Part shown: one piece after another, positions 42,963 through 51,626 of the stretch
Layout: the number at the start of each line of letters is the position of its first letter
Position numbering within the stretch: the stretch's first letter is position 1
Notes under the pieces: model-generated
What the model saw: only the letters and a program-made list of their open reading frames with translations
The model's database searches: none
What the model was told of the DNA's origin: nothing
Position numbers and translations under genes: made by a program
Source: Microcyclospora pomicola
Lineage: Eukaryota > Ascomycota > Dothideomycetes > Capnodiales
DNA: 64,000 nt
Assembly: GCA_002786065.1 (NCBI GenBank)
Contig: NHNY01000034.1
Coordinates: 1-64,000, forward strand
Direction: 5' to 3'

Positions 42963-44195
42963 CTACGCCGCCACTGTAGTCTCATACCACGTTGCCTCCT
43001 CCCTTTGCAACATGGTGGTGACCTTCTCAACCTCCTCGGCCAAGCCTTGCACATTGTTCTCCCAATGTCGTAGATCTCTGCCAGTGTCTGCAGCACCGTC
43101 CTTCGTGTTGAAATAAATGAGACCCTCAATCTGATCGATACTTCCAGACAATCGATTGCTCTCAATCATAGTGGCTGCATAGATCTCCGCACGATCGGCG
43201 TCCACACCGAGTAATGCCCCCAGAGCCGGTAGTGGTATGTTGGCATAAAGGCGAGAGGTGGCAAGTAAATTGTGTTCCAGCACGGCTTTGTCAAGGACGG
43301 TGCTCCCGTCAGACGTCTTCGCAAGTTGATGTTCCTTGAGGCCGGCTGCAAAAGCCTTGACCTCTACCGTCGAAAGCAGCCGATCTAGGAAGATCTTTTC
43401 GAGAATACCATACTCTGCTGTTTCACTCGCACGTTCGTCTTTGTATAGTTTCCCCAGCTGTCGAGCTCGAAGAGGACCTGCTGGGGCAAGCACAGCGCAA
43501 GTCATAGCTGCACTCAACGCTTGGAGCCGTTCTTCTTCATCGATGATGGGTTCGTTAGAAAGCTGCAGGTATGATGAAGAAGCATCCAGGAAATTCCGTT
43601 GTGAGTCTGATATCCGGGCTTGGCTGAGCTGGAACTGCAGCCTGGTGGTCTGGTCTGTGATGTCGAAGATGACTTGCTTCACTTTGTTGAGATATGTCAG
43701 AGCATTCGTGGGGTCGTCTTCTTCCAGATAACAGCGGCAAATTCGCATCCAGACTTGTGCCCGTTCATCTTCGCTCACCGATCGTTGTGAAGAGTCGAGA
43801 GTGATAGTCTGGAGAGTCTTGGCGGATGATACGTAATCCTCGTTCGCCTCATGTGCATCGGCAAGAAGAAACTTGAGTTCAGAGTCTTGAGCCTCATAAC
43901 TCACGATCTTTGGTGCAAGGACATCCGTGATCGTGGTACCTGCCTCAATCCGCACTTCATTGTCATCAATCGTTCGATATTGCTCGATAAAAGATGACAG
44001 CAGTGGTCGAGAGTGAATGACACCGATATTGTCTCCAAGTATGGACTGTGCATAGGCAACGAGGTTGGCGGAGAGGTTGTCAGGGCTTGAGATGATGCTA
44101 GCGAGAAGTTGATTGTATCCCTCGGCTCGTTGTGTTGCGGAAGAAGCAGTACTTGAAAGCTGATCCAGCTGTTTTGATACTGATTGAGAAGCCAT
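42963..44195 (-). CDS. csn4: COP9 signalosome subunit 4
   Basis: Start at 44195 (MASQSVSKQL) gives 410 residues, the usual CSN4 length, although the frame is open upstream. The protein is all helical with TPR-like repeats (YVSSAKTLQTITLD, RICRCYLEEDDPTNALTYLN) and a C-terminal PCI domain (EHNLLATSRLYANIPLPALG, then GVDADRAEIYAATMI and QIEGLIYF), ending with a helix that would join the signalosome bundle. The complex removes Nedd8 from cullins and so controls SCF ligases; in filamentous fungi it affects development and secondary metabolism. It starts 179 bases from the TFIIF beta gene. Confidence 0.93.
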   Translation of the reverse strand: MASQSVSKQLDQLSSTASSATQRAEGYNQLLASIISSPDNLSANLVAYAQSILGDNIGVIHSRPLLSSFIEQYRTIDDNEVRIEAGTTITDVLAPKIVSYEAQDSELKFLLADAHEANEDYVSSAKTLQTITLDSSQRSVSEDERAQVWMRICRCYLEEDDPTNALTYLNKVKQVIFDITDQTTRLQFQLSQARISDSQRNFLDASSSYLQLSNEPIIDEEERLQALSAAMTCAVLAPAGPLRARQLGKLYKDERASETAEYGILEKIFLDRLLSTVEVKAFAAGLKEHQLAKTSDGSTVLDKAVLEHNLLATSRLYANIPLPALGALLGVDADRAEIYAATMIESNRLSGSIDQIEGLIYFNTKDGAADTGRDLRHWENNVQGLAEEVEKVTTMLQREEATWYETTVAA

Positions 44196-44374
44196 TACTA
44201 CATGTAGTGCCCTACTCGTGTGCTGAGTGAAGTCGTTGGTCTGGAGATGTACTTCTCGAGCTCTTATCGATAACGAGTCATTGTCGTCTAGCACGTGGTC
44301 ATACGCCAACAGCCATACCATGCGCTTGAGATCTCTCCATACAACAACCTCATCTCTCAGCGATAGCCTCAAAG
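44196..44374. promoter_or_regulatory. 179-bp divergent promoter, CSN4 and TFIIF beta
   Basis: Start codons on either side are 179 bases apart, so this short stretch must carry both promoters or one bidirectional one. No TATA-like box is obvious. The CSN4 frame remains open through it, which is taken as chance. Confidence 0.5.
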
Positions 44375-45451
44375 ATGGAGGTCAAACCTGAGATCAAGGT
44401 TGATCCGGTCGCCGGTAGCAGTACGGATATGGCTGATATCGAGGAGTTCGAAGACGACGTCGACCTTCAGATCCCCAGCGTGACCGGACAAGCATGGCTC
44501 GTGAAGCTGCCTCGCGACGTATGGCAAGTCTGGAACGACATGTACAAAGACCAACCCGATGACGAACGAATCGAGATTGGCAAACTGCGTGTCTGGAACG
44601 AGGAGGAAACCGGCGATCCGCTGAAGCGCAAGATCCAGATTCGACTTCTCGATCTACCGAGTCACGCAGATCTTCCCAAGAACTACGATGTGAAGCTCAC
44701 CACGGCTGGTTATAACAACACAGTTGTCTTCAGCGAGAAAGATCTTCCCGGTCACCGAGCGCCGCGGTTCAATCGCCACAACCGTCACCTCAACAAGCCT
44801 ACCGGTCCCACAGGAATACCAACCAAGCAGGAGCGATATGGCGCGAAGACAGGCTACAAGAGCGCGATTCCGAAGCAGACCGCACTCGCACCCATGATTC
44901 AGCACGAATGCTTGGCTGCACCCATCGAGGACGATGCATACTTTGCGCATCTTTCGCGACGATGGGAGGCCTCAGCACATCCGCAAGCTCGCGTGCAATA
45001 CAATGAAGGCATCGATCGTAGCATGCATCCAGGTATATCGAGCCTGTCCATCTTCAACACATCATCCCGTGGTGGCGGTCTCAAGAAGAAAGGACCTGCC
45101 AAAGAGAAGGCAGTGCGTATGGAACGCGAAGATCTTATTGATGCAATATTCAAATGCTTTACACAATGGAGGTACTGGCCGCTAAAGGGGCTTACACAGC
45201 ATCTGCATCAGCCGACAGAGGCAGTGAAGAGCGTGCTGGACGATGTGGCATTGCAGATACGAGCAGGCGACTTCAACAACACATGGCAGCTGAAACCAGA
45301 ATATGCGAACATGGCGGCGGCTAAGCATGGCAGTGCAGACATCAAGGACGAAGCAGCAGAAGTCAAGGATGATGCTAGTGATGATGATGACGACGATGAC
45401 ATGCTGGACGATGAGGATGACTTTGAAGACGTCAAGATTGGTGGCACTTGA
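44375..45451 (+). CDS. tfg2: TFIIF beta subunit (TFG2/RAP30)
   Basis: A 358-residue intronless frame. The N-terminal dimer region is recognised by QAWLVKLPRDVWQVWNDM and the beta strands around GKLRVWNEEE. A winged-helix domain lies at about 248-310 (MEREDLIDAIFKCFTQWRYW, PLKGLTQHLHQPTEAVKSVL), and after it comes a very acidic tail rich in Asp. TFIIF binds RNA polymerase II and helps bring it to the promoter. The gene shares its divergent promoter with CSN4. RPB4 lies 12 kb away on the same strand. Confidence 0.95.
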   Translation: MEVKPEIKVDPVAGSSTDMADIEEFEDDVDLQIPSVTGQAWLVKLPRDVWQVWNDMYKDQPDDERIEIGKLRVWNEEETGDPLKRKIQIRLLDLPSHADLPKNYDVKLTTAGYNNTVVFSEKDLPGHRAPRFNRHNRHLNKPTGPTGIPTKQERYGAKTGYKSAIPKQTALAPMIQHECLAAPIEDDAYFAHLSRRWEASAHPQARVQYNEGIDRSMHPGISSLSIFNTSSRGGGLKKKGPAKEKAVRMEREDLIDAIFKCFTQWRYWPLKGLTQHLHQPTEAVKSVLDDVALQIRAGDFNNTWQLKPEYANMAAAKHGSADIKDEAAEVKDDASDDDDDDDMLDDEDDFEDVKIGGT

Positions 45452-46323
45452 ACGAGCGAGCATTCAATTTCGAATCCGAATATTCATTACTGGAGAGTCT
45501 TCTCAGCACCCGACTCAGCTTTGACCAGAGCACGGAGGGTAGGACATGACCACCACATCCTCTACCAGTCCGACTGTTTCTGCTGCACCATCAGCATCAT
45601 CTTCGCTGTCCATGCAGCACAACAGATGCATGAGACCTCTGCTGAAACAGTGCAGAGGCGAGGTGCGCTCTTGACACGTCCGATTAGAAGGGCTGAAGAT
45701 CGAAGATCGATAGGCTACACTCCATGTGATGCACTTTGCTTGTAGTCGAAATGGCAGTCTGTTCACAACTTGGGTCAAGGAGATTAGATTGTCTACTGAG
45801 CACTTCCACCACTGCTTTGGAAGGGCGGTAATTACTATGTAACAGTATCTGTAGAACCAATTCCAAGCATAGCATGTCTGGGCTCGATCCACCTCACCAT
45901 ACATGCATTAGCTTTTGCCTCAAGTGTATCAATATACAGAACGGGCATGTTTATGTTCCACAGGCGGACCGGAAATCCTCGGGTGGCGGTCGACGTACGC
46001 TAGCCATGGAACATGATTGGAAATCAGCTTCGACGTGTTAAGACTCGAGATGGATGCGGCTCATGTTTTTGTAAATGAGCCTCACGATTCCCCGGACACC
46101 CTCCATTCTTCAATTCCTGCCTGTAAGAACGAGTATCGAACTCCAAGCATTTGGTGATCTCTTTATCTCGAGGCTGGTCCTTCAATCGGACGACTATGCA
46201 TGACTAAGGACCTTTGTATGACCTATGATAAACACGAGAGATCGTCATCCTACGAGATTACGCCTGCTCGTCCTAGGCTGCTCGGCGAAAGATAGCTTGA
46301 ATTGAAAGCAGATCAATCATCGA
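45452..46323. other. Intergenic, transporter promoter
   Basis: About 0.9 kb between tandem genes, no clear extra gene or RNA. Confidence 0.45.
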
Positions 46324-48120
46324 ATGTCTTCATCTGATGGCGACACAATCGACCAGCATAGGCACGATGCTGTCTCTACTATAACCGAGAGAACGCCACT
46401 CATCGTTCCTGGACCTACAACTACTGATGCATCGCCTGAAACCGCTATTGATAACGGCCACGACAACAACGAGAATCCACCCGACGATGGTCATACAAGT
46501 GCCAACCAGACCATCTCCCGCACTCGAGCCCTGATCTGCACCTTTGGCCTGTACATTCTGATCTTCCTCCAAGCAACAAACATCTCCATGTTGACCACGA
46601 CTCAATCCGCAATCAATAAGGAACTCCAGACTGCTGAGGTGGCAACCTGGTTTACGTCCGCCTATCTCATCACCACGTCTGCTTTGTCGCCGTTGACTGG
46701 GAAACTCGCTTCTGTCTTCTCGCCACGATCCTGCATATTCGTGGCTTCGATTTGGATGGCTTTGGGCGGGATCGTTACTAGCCAGGCCATGAGTTTCGAA
46801 GGCTTCGTCCTGGGTAGAGTCTTCACTGGAATTGGAGCTGCTGGAGTCATGACCATCTCGATCATCATCGTCCTGGAGCTTACTGGTTCCAAGCAAAGAG
46901 GTCTAGCTATTGGTCTGCTCAACGCGGGCTATACCTTTGGAGTCGCTGTTGGCGCAACTGCTGCCGGTGCTCTTGTCCAGGTCATCGGGTGGAGGGCTTT
47001 ATTTTACTTGCAGGCGCCGTTTGCCGTCCTTGGCGGATTGATACTTCTATTTGGCATTCCGCACGACTTCACTTCTGGTGGTCAAAAGCCATCTATTAAA
47101 GACGACGGTGCGGGCAGTGAGAGCTCACCTAAGCCGAGTACTGCTGCACTGCTCGCGCGACTCGATTACCTTGGTGCAATAACACTCACCACGTCCATCG
47201 TGCTGTTGCTCTACGCTCTGAGCTCGCCGCATGGAGTACCAGTCCTCCCTATTGTTTTGTCTGCAGTCGTGCTGGCCACATTTCTGCTCGACGAGATCTA
47301 TCTTGCGCGGGACCCCATCATCCCTGTCACATTACTCAAGTCTCGCGGTCTTCTTCTCACCTGCCTCAGCACCATGGGTTTCATGATGGTGCGCTGGTCT
47401 GTCCTGTTCTATGCCCCTACATATGCGCTGGCGGTGCGCGGCTGGTCTCCCGCCTCAGCGGGCTCGATACTCATCCCAACGAATGCCGGATTTGCACTTG
47501 GCGGTCTCGCTGTGGGGATCTTGCACATCAAGAGACAGGGCGCCTTCTATCTACCCACACTTGTGGTGTACGCGATATTCCCCTTCACACTTGTGGCATT
47601 GGCCTTTCTCTCGACTCGAACAAGCAGTGCCACGCTCTACATCCTGACCGTCTTTGCATGTGGCGCCACCACAGGTGCGGCGCTGAACTACACACTCGCG
47701 CACGTGTTACATTTGACTCCCAAGTCCACTCACTATATTGCTACCTCACTCCTGGCTACCACTCGCGGATTCGCGGGCTCGTTTGGTGCAGCTATCGGTG
47801 GCGGGATATTTGCCCGTCAGCTTCAGTCCACGCTAGAAGTGGAGTTCAAAGAGGCAGGCATGGGAAGACAGAAGGAGCTTGTAAGGAGACTTCTGGGTCA
47901 GCCAGCTCTGGTGTGGGAGTTGAGCGGTACTGAGAAAGCCATCGCGATTGACGGATATCAAGCAGCGCTGAAGACGCTGTTCTTGGCTGGTGCAGTTCTC
48001 GCCGTGATCATGATCTTTGTGCAGGCTGGGACTGGCTGGAAGAGGCAGAGTGACGAAGGAAGTGTACTGCTCGAGGAGACAGAGGCGTTGAGGAGGAATG
48101 TCGCTGACGATGAAGCGTAA
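46324..48120 (+). CDS. MFS transporter, DHA2/vacuolar amino-acid-type
   Basis: A 598-residue intronless frame with an N-terminal polar tail of about 65 residues and about 14 hydrophobic segments. Motifs include FLQATNISMLTTTQSAI in the first membrane segment, SAYLITTSALSPLTGKLASV (the region of motif A), GRVFTGIGAAGV and LNAGYTFGVAVGATAAGALV (like antiporter motif C). The overall plan resembles fungal DHA2 drug and vacuolar basic-amino-acid transporters such as the Vba/Fnx1 group. The N-terminal ERTPLIVP could act as a sorting signal, as dileucine-type signals do in vacuolar proteins; that is an inference. The substrate cannot be told from sequence. Confidence 0.88.
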   Translation: MSSSDGDTIDQHRHDAVSTITERTPLIVPGPTTTDASPETAIDNGHDNNENPPDDGHTSANQTISRTRALICTFGLYILIFLQATNISMLTTTQSAINKELQTAEVATWFTSAYLITTSALSPLTGKLASVFSPRSCIFVASIWMALGGIVTSQAMSFEGFVLGRVFTGIGAAGVMTISIIIVLELTGSKQRGLAIGLLNAGYTFGVAVGATAAGALVQVIGWRALFYLQAPFAVLGGLILLFGIPHDFTSGGQKPSIKDDGAGSESSPKPSTAALLARLDYLGAITLTTSIVLLLYALSSPHGVPVLPIVLSAVVLATFLLDEIYLARDPIIPVTLLKSRGLLLTCLSTMGFMMVRWSVLFYAPTYALAVRGWSPASAGSILIPTNAGFALGGLAVGILHIKRQGAFYLPTLVVYAIFPFTLVALAFLSTRTSSATLYILTVFACGATTGAALNYTLAHVLHLTPKSTHYIATSLLATTRGFAGSFGAAIGGGIFARQLQSTLEVEFKEAGMGRQKELVRRLLGQPALVWELSGTEKAIAIDGYQAALKTLFLAGAVLAVIMIFVQAGTGWKRQSDEGSVLLEETEALRRNVADDEA

Positions 48121-48683
48121 GGTTGTGGTAAATAAACATAGAACATAGAGGCAACTCATTCTTCCGTTCCAATGCTGTTCAATACCACGTAGAAACGGAG
48201 AGCCTAGGTCGAAAGCCTCTGCGTGGATTGAGTCTGAACGCATGCTCGTGGTATTGGTCGTGAAAGCGACAAACATGATTAACCGTAGGTAGGTCATAAG
48301 CATGAAATCGTCGAGACTGTGAGTTTTGGTAGTATCTACTCTCGATGCGGTTGTCTGGTCGTTGGAATAAAGAATGCTCAACCGCTAGTGTCCGTGGTTC
48401 TCCAGCCAATCGCCCAAGCGGCGGATTGTGGCATGTTGCGTTGATTGCATGTGAAAGAAGTCATATGAATGTTCATAAACATGTGAACGTTGTGCAACTG
48501 GGACAGATAGCTGGGGTTGTGAGCGCATCCACTAGCGGCGGAAGTGTATTGACCAATCATGTCCCGCGAATCTCAGACTAGCGACAGCTCTCGTGCTGTA
48601 TGCAGCACATCACTCCACATATAGCTCAGCGTGTATCATGCAATGGCCCCGTGGACGCTCACATCATCTATAACAATGTGAGC
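48121..48683. other. Intergenic, SEC10 promoter
   Basis: 563 bases, no extra gene seen. Confidence 0.45.
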
Positions 48684-51332
48684 ATGTCTTCCAGAAATAC
48701 CGATACGGCGTCGATAGTGTCGCATCAGGGTTCCGCTTTCTCGCGGCCAGCGACTCTGCAATCCTCCCTCTCACGTGCCGGCGCGATATACTCCCTGGAC
48801 ACCTTCTCCAACAAAGACTTCATCGTGAAGGACTTTATAGAGTCGCTGTCAGAGACCGCTGGACCGGTGAGAAGATCGGCACAGAGCGGGACTGCTCCAG
48901 CTTCTACTACAAGCAGCCAGGCTTTCGATCCGAAGCCATTGATACGCACGTTCGAGCATGCGCTGTCGCGATTGAAGGGGTTGAGTGAGGATCTGGAGGT
49001 CAGGGAGAATGAGTTGAATGCGAGTGTCCGGCGAGCGGAGGTGCAGCATAACAGCAACATCGCGTCAAGAGAGAAGGACCTGGAACGGGCAATTGACTCA
49101 TTTCAACGGCTGGAGAGGAAGCTGGATGGGGACGATGATGCTGGCGGAAATGCCGCCATGCGGATTGGAGAGAGATTAGAGGAGCTGGATCGGCAACGAC
49201 AACGAGCGCAGGACGCGAAGTTTGTGTTGCAGTGTTGGGTGGAGGTCAGCGAGCGGGGAGATCTGTCAAGCCTAGATGATGTACGGCGGACGGGAGGCGG
49301 CGAGGGCAAGATTCGGTGCGCTCATATCGCCAGACAACTGCTCAAGATTGCACTTCGACTAGATCCAGCTGCTGAGGGAGGGACGAACGGACATACGAAT
49401 GGGGTGAAGTTTGTGAACGGAGATCATGCAAACACGGATGAGGCATATCGGAATAAGAAGGCTGGTCACCAACCCAGAGAAATCATCGAGAAGTTCTTGG
49501 AGATGCTTGAAAAGGATTTGCTAAAGTCTTTTGACGACTTCTACCGGAGACAGAACTTGGATGGGATGCGTGAGTGCGCGGTGGCGTTGCGGGATTTCAG
49601 CGACGGCAGCTCCGTGATTTCACTCTTCGTCAACCAGCATCAATTCTTCATCGATCGATCGCAACTCGTGACGGAGGAGTTGTCCGCCGACCCTGAAACA
49701 TGGGACCGTCTTGCCGACCCAGATACCGAGCCTCCAGGGGTGGAATCGAGCTTGCAGTCTTTGGTCGATGAAGTGAAAGTGGTCGTCCAAGAGGAAAGCT
49801 TCATCATCCAACGCGCTTTTCCCTTCTATGAGGAAGTTCTGGCCCGATTCTTGCAACGAGTCTTCCAGCAGTCGATCCAGCAGAGATTAGAGATGGTGCT
49901 GAACAAAGCAGATCAGATCTCAGCTTTGGCATTCTTACGATCACTCCAGGCATCTCGGTCTTATATAGCTGCTTTGGTGGAGGATTTAAAAGCACACGGC
50001 CTGACTGAGCACCCAGAACCGGCGTCTTCTGTGACAGCAGCGTTGCTTGATCAGCAACTCGATGAGCTGTTTGTACCCTACTTCACCGGATCATCGTACA
50101 TTGAGCGCGAAAAGCGCAACCTGTCGGAGCTGTACGAAGGTCTCCTATTCAAGTTCACAACGAATCATTCTCGCAGAAGAAAGATGCAGCCATCCACATA
50201 TCTCTCCTCTTTGTCACAACGAGGGAATGAGCTCATTAACAATGCTCGCGAGACGTATCTCAAACGTCTTGACAACGCCGATCTCCCGTCTTCACAGAAG
50301 AGTATCCTGATCCGCATCGCTGGACTGCACTCACAACCCGCCGCAACCCAGCAAAATGGAGAGATAGAGGTCACCGAAGAGGATGGACAGCTGAGCCTAC
50401 CATATGCCAAGCGCATGCTCAAATGGCTGGCAGAAGGTGTCGGACGGGGCCTAGAGCTCACTGGCAGTGGAGGAGGGAATGAAACTCCCAAGGAGATCCG
50501 CCAACTGTTGAATTTGCTCATCGCCAACATGGGCGAGATCTACCTTGAGACTGCGTTAGATGCTGCCTGCGAGACAGCTACTCTGGCAGAAAGCAACAGC
50601 AAGAACGCGCCTGATCTGAGCTACATCTCCGACCTACGCTCAGCAATATCTGTGCTCCACCTCATGCTTTCAACCATACAGATGCTCCTCCTTCCCCTTG
50701 CCGCTTCTAACCTCACCATCCGTCGTGATCTCGAGAAACAGACCAACATGTTCGTCGAGAGGATGGAGGGCAAAGTCGACCTCGTGCTTCAAAAGACGAT
50801 CGACGCTGCACTCGCGTGGTCGGCACGGCTGCTCTCACAGCAGAAGAAGACCGACTTTCGTCCTAAAGACGACGCACAACTGCAACTCGACCAGCTTCAA
50901 AGTCCTACCTGTCGGGCATTGTACGCTTTCCTCGAGCATCTGCATCGACAAGCCTCTCACGCGCTTCGCCCCAGCGGTCGCGTGCTCGAGTCCTTCTCCC
51001 ACGAACTCGCTCTCGGTCTACGCGGTCTGCTCCTCACGCACTTCCGCTCTTACCAAGTCTCACTGACCGGCGCCCTCGTGGTGTCTAAAGACATTACGAA
51101 ATACATCGAGCTCCTTCGCAGCTGGCCGTTACCTTCATCTTTCGACCCAAGTCTGGAAGTGTTGACCGAGATCGCCAACCTCTTCGTGATCGGCCCGGAT
51201 GCGTTACGTGAGCGATTGCGCACGGGTATGGGCGGAGGACAAGGATGGGATAAAGCAGACTTGAGACCATATGTGCTGCGGCGTGAGGATTGCGGTTCTG
51301 TGGGCGTGCAGGCGGTGCTGAATGGGCTGTAG
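48684..51332 (+). CDS. sec10: Exocyst subunit SEC10
   Basis: Start at 48684 (MSSRNTDTASIV) gives 882 residues; an upstream in-frame ATG at 48600 would add 28. The family is shown by the N-terminal FSNKDFIVKDFIESLSE, then a coiled coil at about 95-180 (ENELNASVRRAEVQ, KDLERAIDSFQRLERKL), CWVEVSERGDLSSLDDV, FVPYFTGSSYIEREKRNLSE and the C-terminal helical bundles ending near LRPYVLRREDCGSVG. SEC10 links the exocyst to SEC15 and helps tether secretory vesicles at growth sites such as hyphal tips. The frame has no intron. Confidence 0.92.
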   Translation: MSSRNTDTASIVSHQGSAFSRPATLQSSLSRAGAIYSLDTFSNKDFIVKDFIESLSETAGPVRRSAQSGTAPASTTSSQAFDPKPLIRTFEHALSRLKGLSEDLEVRENELNASVRRAEVQHNSNIASREKDLERAIDSFQRLERKLDGDDDAGGNAAMRIGERLEELDRQRQRAQDAKFVLQCWVEVSERGDLSSLDDVRRTGGGEGKIRCAHIARQLLKIALRLDPAAEGGTNGHTNGVKFVNGDHANTDEAYRNKKAGHQPREIIEKFLEMLEKDLLKSFDDFYRRQNLDGMRECAVALRDFSDGSSVISLFVNQHQFFIDRSQLVTEELSADPETWDRLADPDTEPPGVESSLQSLVDEVKVVVQEESFIIQRAFPFYEEVLARFLQRVFQQSIQQRLEMVLNKADQISALAFLRSLQASRSYIAALVEDLKAHGLTEHPEPASSVTAALLDQQLDELFVPYFTGSSYIEREKRNLSELYEGLLFKFTTNHSRRRKMQPSTYLSSLSQRGNELINNARETYLKRLDNADLPSSQKSILIRIAGLHSQPAATQQNGEIEVTEEDGQLSLPYAKRMLKWLAEGVGRGLELTGSGGGNETPKEIRQLLNLLIANMGEIYLETALDAACETATLAESNSKNAPDLSYISDLRSAISVLHLMLSTIQMLLLPLAASNLTIRRDLEKQTNMFVERMEGKVDLVLQKTIDAALAWSARLLSQQKKTDFRPKDDAQLQLDQLQSPTCRALYAFLEHLHRQASHALRPSGRVLESFSHELALGLRGLLLTHFRSYQVSLTGALVVSKDITKYIELLRSWPLPSSFDPSLEVLTEIANLFVIGPDALRERLRTGMGGGQGWDKADLRPYVLRREDCGSVGVQAVLNGL

Positions 51333-51626
51333 ATGGAGATGTACAGTAATGAGAGCAATAGCCATACAATGTCACGAAGAAGGAAGTGTGCATACAACGA
51401 GTACGCTATGAAACCACGCCTTAGAGTTGAGAGCTGAAGAGCTAAAGCCTGGTATCGAGCGAACCACACAATACACCGCTTCGTTTCGTTGCGTTCCGTG
51501 ATATCAATCCCAACTTCCCGCAATGCTTCGTGTCCATCTTGCCCTGCTGGCTTGAGAGATTTATAACTTCTTTTAGCCACTCTTCCAAACACTCCATCAT
51601 CCTTCTCCTCGTCATGCTTCACTGGA
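51333..51626. other. Short convergent spacer
   Basis: 3' untranslated regions of SEC10 and of the facing minus-strand gene; 294 bases, nothing else seen. Confidence 0.45.
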
